DNA of 64,000 bases from Schlesneria paludicola DSM 18645 (GTDB lineage Bacteria > Planctomycetota > Planctomycetia > Planctomycetales > Planctomycetaceae): assembly GCF_000255655.1 (NCBI RefSeq), contig NZ_JH636435.1, positions 1,873,424-1,937,423 on the forward strand. The letters are read 5' to 3'. The translations under genes and the position numbers were made by a program. The notes below the pieces were generated by a model. That model made no database searches. It was not told where the DNA came from and was given only the letters and a program-made list of their open reading frames with translations. Shown one piece after another: positions 1 through 10,009 of the stretch (its first letter is position 1; each line of letters starts with the position of its first letter).

Positions 1-503
1 CGGAATTGCACCCTACCGCGAAACAGGGAAGCAACAGCCTTCGATTGTCAGCGATGCCCATTCTGGGTGAACTACCGCCGCAGGGAATCGCCAAACCATT
101 CGTCTCAATTGTCTCTCCAGGAATCGGAGTTCACACCAATCAAGTGGTCCGAATCACAGGCTGGGCCAAAGTTCCCAATCCCATTACGGGCAGCATCGAT
201 GGAGCGATGATCTATGACAATTTGCTGGGAAAACCAGGCGCGGTTCGTCTGAAGGCCGCTCAAGACTGGCAGCGTTTCGAACTGATCCGACCGGTTCCCG
301 AAAGCCAGGACGTCACGATCACGATCGCACTGCACGGACTTGGTGAAGTTCTGGTGGATGATCTCAGGGTCACCGCCGTCGATCTGGAATACGCCGTCGC
401 ACAACCGACACCTAGCAAATCGGCCGTGACGCCGAGCAAGTATTCCACGTTCGAGAGTATCCGGCGCTTGAATCCTCTGAATCCTCTACCTAAGCGTCGC
501 TGA
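1..503 (+). CDS. 3' end of an unrecognised protein with a probable beta-sandwich C-terminal domain
   Basis: The reading frame is open to the left edge of the window, so the gene starts upstream; the TTG at 6 is probably internal. About 167 codons are visible, ending in TGA at 501-503. The visible part has alternating hydrophobic residues (VRITGWAKV, AMIYDNLLG, RFELIRPVP, VTITIALHG, VLVDDLRVTAV). That pattern resembles the C-terminal half of a carbohydrate-binding-like jelly-roll domain, in which a VDDL-type strand often closes the fold. A basic Ser/Pro-rich tail follows. I do not recognise a family and infer no enzymatic function. The domain suggestion rests on pattern only. Confidence 0.6.
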   Translation, partial: ELHPTAKQGSNSLRLSAMPILGELPPQGIAKPFVSIVSPGIGVHTNQVVRITGWAKVPNPITGSIDGAMIYDNLLGKPGAVRLKAAQDWQRFELIRPVPESQDVTITIALHGLGEVLVDDLRVTAVDLEYAVAQPTPSKSAVTPSKYSTFESIRRLNPLNPLPKRR

Positions 504-850
504 ACACTCTCGGATCAGTGCATCCTTTGATGGAAACGCGTTGAAGGATTTGCCGGAGATGCTTGTGTGCCACTGGCCAGAGTAGAATTTGGTTGAACTT
601 ATGGGGCCTGAAAACGAGGGGAGTTTCTCTTCGTCACGCCCCCCGATGCGCGATTGAATCAGAAGGGCGGTAACGCTTCACCGTTCGTCTAAAATAGTCA
701 CGCGACAGCTCAGGTTTGGTGCCTCCAATAGGTCACCGTCTGTGGCCAATTCGACGCCGATCGAGCGTGCTCCTTCCCACCACGCACTTTGATCGTCAAA
801 ATGAAATTGTCTCTTTCTTACCGACTGGCAAAACTTGGGAACGTAATACG
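504..850. other. intergenic region, no gene seen
   Basis: About 350 bases between the truncated first gene and the FadJ-like gene. The frame of the downstream gene is open back to a TTG at 716, but that extension is basic and low in similarity to any crotonase N-terminus, so I treat it as untranslated leader. No convincing terminator, tRNA or operator was found. Confidence 0.5.
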
Positions 851-3010
851 ATGACCGTCGCGCCCACCGTCCGGCTTTCATTCCCTGTGGCAGAGATTGC
901 ACTGATCACGTTCGATGATCCTAGTAAAGGAGCGAACATTCTCTCGCGAAGTGTGATGGACGAGTTCTCCACGCACCTCGACACGCTCGCCCAGCGAAAG
1001 GACTTGATCGGCCTGGTGATCTCTTCCGCCAAACCGGGCGTCTTCATTGCCGGTGCCGACATTCGCGAGTTCGTCGAGAATGCTGGAAAGCCCAAGTCGG
1101 AAACGGTGGCCATGTCCAGCCATGGTCGTGAATTGTTTGAGCGGATCGGCGAGCTGCCATTCCCCAGCGTCGCCGCGATCCATGGAGTTTGCGTCGGCGG
1201 AGGCGCCGAGTTGGCTGTCTGGTGCGACCGCCGTCTCGCCACCAATGACCCCAAAACCCAGATCGGCTTCCCGGAAGTGAAGCTCGGAATTTTCCCTGGC
1301 TGGGGTGGTACTGCCCGCGTCCCGCGCATGATCGGACTTGGCAATGCCGTCGAACTTATCACCGGCGGCGAATCGATCGGAGGTCAGGCCGCCGTACGGA
1401 TGGGGCTTGTGACCGATCTGGTTCCCGCCGCCAGCTTGCTCGATTCGGCAATCGCCCTCGTCCGTGCGGAACATCAATCAGGCGACTACCTCCGCGATCG
1501 CGAGCGTTGGAAACAGCCGATCAAGACAAATCCGACTGAACTGGTGTTCCTCGAGGCGACTGCAACCGCCATGATCCAGCAGCAAACCAAGGGACAGTAT
1601 CCGGCACCACTCGCGGCACTCAAGTTGATGCTAGCCACCTCACAGCTCGATTCCAGTGCGGCTGGCCAGCGCGAGGCCGAGGCCGTGGCCGAGCTCTTCG
1701 GTTCCCCGGTCAGTCGTGCTCTAATCAACGTCTTTTTCCTGACGGATCACAACAAGAAGGATCTTGGAATCGACAATCGTTCCGTGAAGCCGTCACCGCT
1801 TCAAAGCGTGGGTGTCATCGGCGCGGGGATTATGGGCTCTGGAATTGCCGCGGCCTGCCTGAAACGAGGTCTGTCTGTCTCGTTGACGGATGCCAGACCC
1901 GAGTCGCTGACCGCTGGCGTCCGACTGGCCATCGAAGAAGCCTCGTTTGACAAGGCGACGAAGGGACCAACTGCGGAACGCATTCTGAATCTTGCCCCGC
2001 ATATGCACGAAGTCGTCGACGACAGTGATTTCTCGCGCTGTGATCTGGTAATCGAAGCCATCGTCGAGAACGAATCGGTCAAGCGCGAACTGCATACCCG
2101 CATCGAAGCTCTGCTTCCCGAAACGGCCTTCCTGGCCTCCAATACTTCGGCCATCTCGATCGGTCGGCTTGCGGAACATCTGAAGCGGCCCGAACGATTC
2201 TGCGGGATTCACTTCTTCAATCCCGTCCGCAAGATGCCACTGGTCGAAGTGATTCGCGGGCCCAAAACCAGCGATGAGACGGTGGCGACCGCCGTCGCGT
2301 TCGCAAAGGGATTGGGTAAGAATCCGATTGTCGTTGCGGATGGTCCGGGCTTCCTCGTGAACCGGTTGCTATTCCCGTATATGAACGAAACGTACAACCT
2401 GCTGACGTCTGGCGTCCCGATCAAAGCGATCGATGGTGCAGCACGTGCCTTCGGAATGCCAATGGGCCCCGTGACGCTAAGCGATGTCGTTGGACTCGAT
2501 ACGGCCCTGTTCGCCGGACGAGTCATGGCGGAAGCATTCCCCGACCGCTTCCTCTCGTCGCCACTGTTGGAATCGCTCGTCAAAGCTGGACGTCTGGGAC
2601 AAAAGTCCGGCGCGGGCTTTTTCGCATACAAGAACAAATCGGACCGCGGTGAACCTGATCCCGCCTTCGATGCAATCCATGCCCCATTCGTTACTGCCGC
2701 CCCGGTCCCCGATGCGCAAACGCTGACGCTGCGACTTTTCCTGCCCATGGTTCTCGAAGCCACTCGCGTACTCCAAGAACAGAAAGTTCGCGATCCTCGT
2801 GACGTCGACCTGGGTCTGATCTTCGGCATCGGATTCCCTCCATTCAAGGGTGGCCTCTTGTTCTGGGCCGATACGATTGGAGCCACCAAGATTGTGGAAT
2901 TGCTGAAACCGTTCGAAGCACTCGGTGAACGATTCCATCCGACACCTCTCCTGCTCGAACTGGCCGCCTCGGGACGCAAGTTCTACGACCTGATCAAAAC
3001 GACGCCGTGA
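851..3010 (+). CDS. fadJ: Fatty acid oxidation complex alpha subunit (enoyl-CoA hydratase / 3-hydroxyacyl-CoA dehydrogenase)
   Basis: Bifunctional beta-oxidation enzyme of 719 residues, hydrating 2-enoyl-CoA and oxidising 3-hydroxyacyl-CoA with NAD. The N-terminal crotonase domain (about residues 1-190) has the oxyanion-hole stretch FIAGADI and both catalytic glutamates in the GGGAE and PEVKLG contexts. The dehydrogenase half starts with a Rossmann motif (GVIGAGIMGSGIA, near residue 320) and has the catalytic His in HFFNPV. The C-terminal domain carries FGIGFPPF. Length matches E. coli FadJ (714) and FadB (729); wording around the motifs is closer to FadJ. The ATG at 851 is preferred over the in-frame TTG at 716 because similarity begins there. 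The thiolase follows 207 bases downstream, the acyl-CoA dehydrogenase after that, forming a beta-oxidation cluster. Confidence 0.93.
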   Translation: MTVAPTVRLSFPVAEIALITFDDPSKGANILSRSVMDEFSTHLDTLAQRKDLIGLVISSAKPGVFIAGADIREFVENAGKPKSETVAMSSHGRELFERIGELPFPSVAAIHGVCVGGGAELAVWCDRRLATNDPKTQIGFPEVKLGIFPGWGGTARVPRMIGLGNAVELITGGESIGGQAAVRMGLVTDLVPAASLLDSAIALVRAEHQSGDYLRDRERWKQPIKTNPTELVFLEATATAMIQQQTKGQYPAPLAALKLMLATSQLDSSAAGQREAEAVAELFGSPVSRALINVFFLTDHNKKDLGIDNRSVKPSPLQSVGVIGAGIMGSGIAAACLKRGLSVSLTDARPESLTAGVRLAIEEASFDKATKGPTAERILNLAPHMHEVVDDSDFSRCDLVIEAIVENESVKRELHTRIEALLPETAFLASNTSAISIGRLAEHLKRPERFCGIHFFNPVRKMPLVEVIRGPKTSDETVATAVAFAKGLGKNPIVVADGPGFLVNRLLFPYMNETYNLLTSGVPIKAIDGAARAFGMPMGPVTLSDVVGLDTALFAGRVMAEAFPDRFLSSPLLESLVKAGRLGQKSGAGFFAYKNKSDRGEPDPAFDAIHAPFVTAAPVPDAQTLTLRLFLPMVLEATRVLQEQKVRDPRDVDLGLIFGIGFPPFKGGLLFWADTIGATKIVELLKPFEALGERFHPTPLLLELAASGRKFYDLIKTTP

Positions 3011-3217
3011 ACCAGGCAATTCAGGGCTACATCCGCCTGCCCGAAACGGCTCAAGCCCAAACGTCGAGGGTTCTTGCAAACCCTGGACCGCTAAGGCCTT
3101 GAGCTCGTCGGCCAGCCATCAATCACTCGACATTGAGTCTGCTCGTAGAATTGGTCAGATGCAGACATTCGAAATACAGCATCCAAATATTGCGCCATCG
3201 AGCGCGGGGGTATTGAG

Positions 3218-4375
3218 ATGAGTGAAGCAGTCATCGTCGACGCCGTTCGAACGCCTGTCGGACGAGCTCACAAGGATAAGGGAGTCTTCCGCGATGTGCG
3301 CAGCGACGACCTCGCTGTGACCGTCGTGCAGGCATTGCTCGATCGAACCGGAATCGACCCCGCCGTCATCGAAGACGTCGTGCTGGGAAACACTCAGCAG
3401 CAAGGCGAACAAGGTTTCAACGTTGCTCGCAACGTGGCACTGATGGCCGGTCTTCCGTTCACGTCGGGTGGCACAACGGTCAACCGCTTATGTGGCTCCA
3501 GCCTGCAGGCGCTCGCTCAGGCCGGCCACGCGGCAACCGCCGGCGCGGAAGATGTTCAGATCGTTGGCGGTCTTGAGCACATGCTGCACATTCCGATGAC
3601 CAAAGATATCGATATCAATCCCAAGCTTTTCGCCCGCACGTCAGCGGGAGCGTTGAACATGGGTGTGACGGCCGAGTTCCTCGCGCAATCGATGAAAATC
3701 TCACGCGAAGACCAGGATGCATTCGCCGTTCGCAGCCATCAGCGCGCGGCCGCCGCGCATGCCAATGGCGAATTTCTCAAAGAGATCATTCCCGTCTACG
3801 GGCGCGACGAATCGGGCAACCGGGCGTTGATCACAATCGATCAATGCGTTCGTGCCGACTGCAGCATGGAAAGCCTGGCATCACTGAAGCCGGCGTTCAT
3901 GCCTGCAGGTGGAACCGTCACCGCCGGAAATAGCTCACCGCTCAATGACGGCGCCGCCGCACTCTTGTTGATGAGCCGCGATCGCGCAGACGAACTCGGT
4001 CTGAAGCCGTTGGTCAAGATTCGCGCGTCGGCAATCTGCGGTGTCGAACCGTGCAGCATGGGAACAGGCCCCGTACCCGCAACGAAAAAGGCGTTGAAGC
4101 GTGCGGGCGTGTCACTCGCCGATATCGATTTGATCGAACTCAACGAAGCGTTCGCCGCTCAGGCATTGGCCTGCATGCGCCTCTTGAAAATGGACGAGAG
4201 CCGAATCAACGTCCGGGGTGGCTCATTGGCCATCGGACATCCGCTAGGCGCGAGCGGTGCCAGGATTGCCACAACCCTGATTCATAACATGATTGACCGA
4301 AAGGCCAACTTGGGCCTTGCAACAATGTGCATCGGGGTAGGGCAGGGGATCGCCGTCATCTTCGAACGAATCTGA
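3218..4375 (+). CDS. fadA: Acetyl-CoA acyltransferase (3-ketoacyl-CoA thiolase)
   Basis: Thiolase of 385 residues that cleaves 3-ketoacyl-CoA with CoA, the last step of beta-oxidation. The nucleophile is Cys92 in VNRLCGSS; His341 is in GHPLGASG and the acid/base Cys371 is in MCIGVGQG, so the active site is complete. NEAFAAQ is also present. Length is nearly that of E. coli FadA (387), and the GGLEHMLHIPM stretch is FadA-like. The ATG at 3218 matches the usual N-terminus (EAVIVDAVRTPVGR). It is the beta partner expected for the alpha subunit upstream. It lies 39 bases before the acyl-CoA dehydrogenase start and is probably co-transcribed with it. Confidence 0.95.
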   Translation: MSEAVIVDAVRTPVGRAHKDKGVFRDVRSDDLAVTVVQALLDRTGIDPAVIEDVVLGNTQQQGEQGFNVARNVALMAGLPFTSGGTTVNRLCGSSLQALAQAGHAATAGAEDVQIVGGLEHMLHIPMTKDIDINPKLFARTSAGALNMGVTAEFLAQSMKISREDQDAFAVRSHQRAAAAHANGEFLKEIIPVYGRDESGNRALITIDQCVRADCSMESLASLKPAFMPAGGTVTAGNSSPLNDGAAALLLMSRDRADELGLKPLVKIRASAICGVEPCSMGTGPVPATKKALKRAGVSLADIDLIELNEAFAAQALACMRLLKMDESRINVRGGSLAIGHPLGASGARIATTLIHNMIDRKANLGLATMCIGVGQGIAVIFERI

Positions 4376-4414
4376 AATCAACCAGGTGCATCGACTTGTG
4401 TGGAGGAACGAATC

Positions 4415-6325
4415 GTGACTCAGACAGCCGACGAAACCAAAACGACATCATTCGCGGAAACGGCGCTCAAGCTGAGCGGTAAGAGTGATGACGAATCACG
4501 CCGCACCGGCGCGATCGATCAGGCGGACGACGACGTCGAAACGCTGTTTGCCCGCAACTACCAGACATCCGCCAGTCCCGCCCACAGGGCCGTCTGGGAT
4601 GACGCAAGCGTACCGGTCGAACTATTCAACCTGGCGCCACAACCCGTTCCGCCCGCCACAGCAAAGGTTATGGAGGATTCGATCAAGGTCGTTCAGCGAT
4701 TGAAAGAAACGGGACAGCTCTATGGCCCAGACGGCAAGCTCACCTCCAGCGTCTTGAACGACCTGGCCTCAGTCGGCTATTGGGGATTACTCGTCGAACC
4801 GAAGTATGGGGGAACGGGTGCACCATTCTCGGCGTTCGCACCATTCCTCACGCGGATGTCGCTGGTCGATGCAACCGTCGCAGGGCTGGCCAGCGTTCAC
4901 GGCTGCATCGGTGCCGTCGATCCCGTTCGACAATTCGGCACCCCCGAGCAGAAAGAGCGATTCTTGCCCGAGTTCGCCAGTGGACGCCGACTATCGGCAT
5001 TTGCGCTGACCGAACCGTGTGCCGGCTCGGATCTGACCGCACTTCGTACCACCGCAGTTCTGCAAGGCGATCAATACATCGTCAATGGCGAAAAGTTGTT
5101 CATCACGAACGCCATTCCCGGCCGAACGATCGGCCTGGTCTGCCTGATCGAAGGCAAACCGGCCGTACTGATTGTGGATCTGCCCGAGACAGAGACGGAC
5201 GAATTTCAGTTGCGACCGTATGGACTGCATGCGCTTAAGCACACGCACAATATGGGACTGATTTTCCGTAACTTCCGTGTACCGCAAGAAAATTTATTGA
5301 CGCCCGCCAAGGGTGACGGATTGACCATTGCCTATCACGGGCTGAATTTGGGCCGAACCGCGGTTTGCGCTTCGGCAGCAGGCAATATGCGAACGATGCT
5401 GGCTGGAATGCTGCCGTGGGCGAACTATCGTTCGACGTACGGCGCGAAGATTTCAACTCGCGAACTGGTCCTGCGCCGTATCGGACGAATGGCCGGATTG
5501 ATCGTGGCCGCCGATGCTCTGACCCAGTGGTGTTCGTCCTTGATCGATCAGGGATACCGAGGCGAGATGGAATGCATCGTCGCAAAGATTTTTGGCAGCG
5601 AATCCCAAAAGGAGGCGGCCATCGAACTCTTCATGAAAACCCACGGAGGCCGCTCGTTCCTACACGGACACCTGTTCGGTGACAACATTCATGATTTCCT
5701 CGCTCCCTGCATTTACGAAGGGGAAGGGGAAATGCTGGGGATGGCCTTCTTCAAATCTTTGATCAAGCAACATGGCGTCGAGTTCTTCGAACCAATCGGA
5801 AAAACGCTGTATCAGAGCGGGATCAAGAAACCGAATCTCGCCAATCCCGCTCATCTGTGGCTGCTGCGGGAACCGATGGCGAAGTACACACGCTGGCTGA
5901 TTGGAAAGAAGCTACGCGGCCGCCCATCGCCGCAGTGGCCCGCCATGCCGGAGAAACTGCGTCAGCACGCCGAGTTTGCCACAAACGCGCTCAGCCGTGG
6001 CGCACTCGAGATCAGTGGCGTCATGCGCAAATACCAGTTGGGCCTGGCGGATCGTCAATGCCGCATGGCCGAGGTTTCCGCTCGCATCCAAACCGCATTA
6101 ATCATGCTCTGCACCAGCCTGTACGCGGCTCGCCAAACCGATGAATTGGTACGAACCGCAGGCGACTGCATCTGCCAGGACTTCGCCCGCTCACTGACTG
6201 GAAAACGCCCGACTGATCGCGAGTTCCGCGCGATGACAAAACTGGGAGAAGGCATCCGTGACGGCGGCTTCACAGCCATTGCCGGCGTCCACGCTGCCGA
6301 GATTCTGATGAAGTACGAACAATAG
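4415..6325 (+). CDS. Acyl-CoA dehydrogenase, long VLCAD-like form
   Basis: FAD-dependent first step of beta-oxidation, acyl-CoA to trans-2-enoyl-CoA. The chain is 636 residues, longer than the usual 380-400. It has about 90 extra N-terminal residues and a C-terminal extension of roughly 170 residues after the catalytic domain, as in VLCAD/ACAD9-type enzymes. Visible motifs are [11 protein letters not shown] (flavin/substrate site), the following ITNA strand, and IYEGEGE, with Glu435 in the catalytic-base position. The GTG at 4415 is preferred because GGAGGA at 4402-4407 sits 7 bases upstream; an alternative GTG at 4400 overlaps that site. It is the third gene of the beta-oxidation cluster. 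Chain-length preference cannot be read from sequence. Confidence 0.92.
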   Translation: MTQTADETKTTSFAETALKLSGKSDDESRRTGAIDQADDDVETLFARNYQTSASPAHRAVWDDASVPVELFNLAPQPVPPATAKVMEDSIKVVQRLKETGQLYGPDGKLTSSVLNDLASVGYWGLLVEPKYGGTGAPFSAFAPFLTRMSLVDATVAGLASVHGCIGAVDPVRQFGTPEQKERFLPEFASGRRLSAFALTEPCAGSDLTALRTTAVLQGDQYIVNGEKLFITNAIPGRTIGLVCLIEGKPAVLIVDLPETETDEFQLRPYGLHALKHTHNMGLIFRNFRVPQENLLTPAKGDGLTIAYHGLNLGRTAVCASAAGNMRTMLAGMLPWANYRSTYGAKISTRELVLRRIGRMAGLIVAADALTQWCSSLIDQGYRGEMECIVAKIFGSESQKEAAIELFMKTHGGRSFLHGHLFGDNIHDFLAPCIYEGEGEMLGMAFFKSLIKQHGVEFFEPIGKTLYQSGIKKPNLANPAHLWLLREPMAKYTRWLIGKKLRGRPSPQWPAMPEKLRQHAEFATNALSRGALEISGVMRKYQLGLADRQCRMAEVSARIQTALIMLCTSLYAARQTDELVRTAGDCICQDFARSLTGKRPTDREFRAMTKLGEGIRDGGFTAIAGVHAAEILMKYEQ

Positions 6326-6411
6326 CTCCTCGTCACGACAAACGCTCGGGATCATGCCCCCCCGATTCGGATGCTTTCCCCCCGCATTCCAAACTCCCGT
6401 TACTCCCCTCA

Positions 6412-6435
6412 TTACCAAGCCGCCACGCTTGGTAA
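6412..6435. repeat. hairpin repeat (copy 1 of 2 in window)
   Basis: Perfect 9-base arms TTACCAAGC / GCTTGGTAA around a 6-base loop, followed by AACGCCTCTTACGAT. A very similar element, followed by AACGCTCCTTATGAT, lies at 35241-35265. The same stem-loop core and right flank in two unrelated intergenic regions indicates a dispersed palindromic (REP-like) family rather than a terminator for this operon. No T-tract follows. Confidence 0.65.
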
Positions 6436-6684
6436 CGCCTCTTACGATCGTAGGCACTTCCCAAACAAAACCGTGACATTACCAGCGGGCCCAAGGTCCA
6501 GCCATTCCCCAGCCCAAAGGGGACCATAGGGAATCGACGGGCTGAGTCAAATGCCTCCAAGCTCCCATAAGGCCCGTCACGCCGACCATTCCCCGGAACC
6601 GTGCACGCCTCCCCTCGTTCGCAAACGCGGAGCCTGAATCACGAAGGAACCAGAATACGACGCGGTGCCGTTGTCTGACGTACA

Positions 6685-6696
6685 TCTGACGTCAGA
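6685..6696. promoter_or_regulatory. 12-base perfect palindrome, possible operator
   Basis: TCTGACGTCAGA is perfectly symmetrical, and a further TCTGACG copy lies 11 bases upstream at 6674-6680. It sits about 165 bases before the heme-protein start. The symmetry fits a dimeric regulator site, but no regulator is known here and chance is possible. Confidence 0.25.
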
Positions 6697-6859
6697 CGTC
6701 GCCAGAGAAAGCAAATCACGATCAACTTTTCGATCGTGCGGTCTGCGGATCGGAAATTCCTACTCGGGCAATCCCCTTCGCGTGGTGGGATTGCTCGCCG
6801 ATTCGGCATATCATGTGATCAAGCTTTAAAATTGGTCATCCTTGAAAGAGCCATGCGAC

Positions 6860-9800
6860 ATGATTCGTAATCGAAATGACAGGAAATGGAGCAACCTCGC
6901 GTTGTTCTGCCCGATCCCCCGCACTGTGGATCGCGGCGTCAAACCGATTCGATCGACGATTGTTCCGCAGTTCGTGCTGGGATTGGTGATCGCTTCGATC
7001 GTCGCCTGCGTTGCCGGAGCCGAAGAACCCAAGGTCAGTAGGGGCCCGCTGTCGACCGATGACGCCCTGAAAAGCTTCGTCCTTGCATCGCCCGAATTAA
7101 AAATTGAACTGGCCGCGGGCGAACCCGAAGTCGTGGCTCCCGTTGCGATCGCATTCGATACAGACGGTTCGATGTGGGTCGTCGAAATGCGAGATTATCC
7201 CTACGGCCCCAAACCTGGCAGCAACGAAAAACCAAAATCGCGAATCAAGCGGCTGTACGACCATAATCACGACGGCCGGTTCGAGACCGCCACCGTCTTC
7301 GCCGACGAACTGCTGTTCGCGACGGGCCTGGTCCCGTGGAAGGATGGCGTGATCGTCACGCTTGCGGGGGAGATTGCATTTTTCGCCGACCGCAACGATG
7401 ACGGCAAAGCCGATTTCAAAGAGACCTGGTTTCAAGGATTCAGTCAGGAAAACTCGCAACTTCGCGCCAATCACCCGACCTTTGGCACGGATGGCTTCAT
7501 CTATGTTGCGAACGGCCTGCGGGGCGGAACAATCGTTCCCGTCAAAGAAGAATGGCGGCAAAAAGGACAACCTTTGCCCCTGGCCGGTTTCGATTTCCGG
7601 TTCAACCCTGTGACGGGTGAATACGGCGCCGTATCGGGCCATGGTCAGTTCGGGCTCTGTTTTGACGACTATGGAAATCGATTCGTTTGCTCCAACCGCA
7701 ATCCTGTTCAGCATGTCGTGCTGGAAGACCACTACGCGAAACGCAATCCGTTCTTCGCGATCAAATCGACGATTCAGGACGTCGCCGCGTTCGCAGAACA
7801 TTCGAAACTGCACCCGATCAGCGAAACCTGGACGACATCAACGCTTCACGCGAATCAATTCACGGCCGCCTGTGGTGTGACGATCTATCGTGGCGACGGA
7901 CTGCCACCCGAAAATAAGGGCAACGCCTTTACATGCGATCCAACTGGAAACCTGGTCCATCGCGAAACCCTGGTCCCGCAGGGCGCCACGTTCGTGAGCC
8001 ATCCTTCAGACGGTGAACAAGAATTTCTGGCCAGCACCGATACCTGGTTCCGTCCCGTTAATTTGGCGCACGGTCCCGATGGGGCGCTTTATGTCATCGA
8101 TATGTATCGTGCGGTGATCGAGCATCCCGACTGGATGCCGCCGGAACTGAGAAATCGAAAAGACCTGAATGATGGCAGTGACCGCGGCCGGATCTGGCGA
8201 ATCAAATCCGATGAATCGATCCTGCCCCAGGAGCGCCCCGATCCACCACTGGTCAAGCTCACGACGCCGTTGCTCGTTCAATTGCTCGAACACCGAAACT
8301 CGTGGCACCGCGAGACAGCTTTTCGCCTGTTACTTGAACGCAATCGCGATGAAGTCCTTGATGCACTGAAAGTCAACTGGAAGCAGAATCGCCTGACGCG
8401 CAGCCGCCTGCCAGTGCTTTGGATGATTCGTCTACTTGATCCTCGACTGACCCCCGCGGTACTCGCCTGGTCCGAGACGGACAATCGCGATCCTCGTGTG
8501 CGCGAACAAGTGATTTCCGTCATCGGCGAGAACCTGGACGAACTTCTGCCGGATGTTGTCGTCAGCCTCGCAGGCGAAGAGGCCGACGAACGAACTCGGT
8601 TCCGTCTTGCACTCGCATTGAGCGGTCGAAGCGTGGATGTCGCAAAGGAACGTAAGGCGATCGTCCGATTGCTTGATCGGGGTGTCGACGATCCCTGGCT
8701 GCGAGTCGCCGTAGGAACAATGACGTCCAATCCTCCCGAGGCACTGCTGACAGACTTGATTGAACATTGGGGAAAACTCCCCAAGACTCTGCCAGGTGGC
8801 AGCGAATTGACCGAACAGCTTAGCGAAATCGCGGGAGCTCAAATTGAACCCAAAGTTGGTCGGCAACTGCTGTCGCAATTGCTTGCATTCACGCCCACGG
8901 GTTGGGGTGACGGTGCGCTCGATCTCGCAGCGGCGGGGATCCGCGGCCTCGGATTGGGAATGGCACGTCGTGGTTCATCATTTGCCGCGATCCGTGCAGA
9001 ACTCGACACGCGCGAACGCAATCTGTTCGGTGGGCTAATGCAGTCACTTCGGCAACGTGCGGCAGATCCTCAAACCCCCGTACCGCGTCGCTTGGCCGCC
9101 ATCCGAACTCTGGTTTACGATGATAGTCCCGCCGTCGTCCCACAACTTCTCGATCTCAGTTTTTCCGGAAGCGACATCGTCATTCGACTGGCGTCGCTGG
9201 ATGCACTGGGTTCGATCAACGATCCGAGCATTGCCCCCAAAGTCCTCGAAGCGTTCGATGCTCAGACTCCCCAGCTACGCCGCGCCATGCTCGACCTGTT
9301 GCTGGCCCAGGAAAGCCATGTGGCAGCCTTGCTGACCGCGCTCGAACAAGACCAACTGAAAGTCTCCGAAGTCGATCCCGTCCGCCAGACGCGTCTGACG
9401 AAGCACCGCAACAAAGAGCTCAGTGCCCGCGCAGAAAAACTGTTCGCTTCGGCGATTGCGCCCGATCGTGCCGCCGTACTCACGAAATACCAGCCATCAA
9501 TCGAAGCAAAAGGCAATGCCGCCAATGGCCGTGCGATCTTCGAAAAGAATTGCGTCACATGCCATCGTGTCGCAAACCTGGGTGTCAATGTCGGACCGGA
9601 CATCGGCGATACCCGCGACAAGACGCCCGCGTACTTGCTGACGAACATTCTCGATCCGAATCGAGCCGTCGACGCAAACTACTTCGGTTTCACCCTGGTG
9701 ACGAACCAGGGTAAGACGTACACAGGACTTGTGAAATCTGAAACGGCTGTTTCAATCACGATGCGGATGCCAGAAGGAAAAGAAGAAACAATCCTGAGAT

Positions 9801-9946
9801 CGGATATCGACGAGCTAAAATCCAGTGGGCAGTCACTGATGCCGGTCGGCTTTGAGAAAACGATCTCCGCCGAGCAAATGGCAGACCTGATCTCGTTCCT
9901 CAAGAACTGGCGTTACCTGGATGGTTCTATCCCATTGCAGGAATAG
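6860..9946 (+). CDS. PVC-type exported protein: beta-propeller, HEAT-like repeats and C-terminal cytochrome c domain
   Basis: A large protein of the type abundant in Planctomycetes, about 1,028 residues. An uncleaved-looking or signal-anchor hydrophobic stretch (FVLGLVIASIVACVAGAEE) is near the N-terminus. A sorbosone-dehydrogenase-like propeller follows (roughly residues 60-420: VAIAFDTDGSMWVVEMRDYPYG, HGPDGALYVIDMYR). The middle, about 440-860, is alpha-helical and HEAT-like. The C-terminal cytochrome domain has C898-VTC-H902 and a possible distal Met in SLMPVGF. It probably acts outside the cytoplasmic membrane in an oxidative step; the substrate is unknown. The ATG at 6860 is preferred over an in-frame TTG at 6842. 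It precedes the DUF1549/DUF1553 protein by 63 bases, a likely operon. Confidence 0.88.
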   Translation: MIRNRNDRKWSNLALFCPIPRTVDRGVKPIRSTIVPQFVLGLVIASIVACVAGAEEPKVSRGPLSTDDALKSFVLASPELKIELAAGEPEVVAPVAIAFDTDGSMWVVEMRDYPYGPKPGSNEKPKSRIKRLYDHNHDGRFETATVFADELLFATGLVPWKDGVIVTLAGEIAFFADRNDDGKADFKETWFQGFSQENSQLRANHPTFGTDGFIYVANGLRGGTIVPVKEEWRQKGQPLPLAGFDFRFNPVTGEYGAVSGHGQFGLCFDDYGNRFVCSNRNPVQHVVLEDHYAKRNPFFAIKSTIQDVAAFAEHSKLHPISETWTTSTLHANQFTAACGVTIYRGDGLPPENKGNAFTCDPTGNLVHRETLVPQGATFVSHPSDGEQEFLASTDTWFRPVNLAHGPDGALYVIDMYRAVIEHPDWMPPELRNRKDLNDGSDRGRIWRIKSDESILPQERPDPPLVKLTTPLLVQLLEHRNSWHRETAFRLLLERNRDEVLDALKVNWKQNRLTRSRLPVLWMIRLLDPRLTPAVLAWSETDNRDPRVREQVISVIGENLDELLPDVVVSLAGEEADERTRFRLALALSGRSVDVAKERKAIVRLLDRGVDDPWLRVAVGTMTSNPPEALLTDLIEHWGKLPKTLPGGSELTEQLSEIAGAQIEPKVGRQLLSQLLAFTPTGWGDGALDLAAAGIRGLGLGMARRGSSFAAIRAELDTRERNLFGGLMQSLRQRAADPQTPVPRRLAAIRTLVYDDSPAVVPQLLDLSFSGSDIVIRLASLDALGSINDPSIAPKVLEAFDAQTPQLRRAMLDLLLAQESHVAALLTALEQDQLKVSEVDPVRQTRLTKHRNKELSARAEKLFASAIAPDRAAVLTKYQPSIEAKGNAANGRAIFEKNCVTCHRVANLGVNVGPDIGDTRDKTPAYLLTNILDPNRAVDANYFGFTLVTNQGKTYTGLVKSETAVSITMRMPEGKEETILRSDIDELKSSGQSLMPVGFEKTISAEQMADLISFLKNWRYLDGSIPLQE

Positions 9947-10009
9947 GCCACAACCGCTTTTATCGATGCCCTCGCTCAGAGCATATCTCCTCATTGGTAG
10001 GATCGACGG

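Larger units (their letters stand above)
6326..6859. other. intergenic region with a hairpin repeat and a palindrome
   Basis: About 530 bases between the acyl-CoA dehydrogenase and the large heme protein. It contains the dispersed hairpin listed at 6412-6435, a G/C-rich stretch with imperfect internal repeats (about 6480-6620), and the 12-base palindrome listed at 6685-6696. Short frames on either strand have no family likeness and no ribosome binding site, so I call no gene here. Confidence 0.5.
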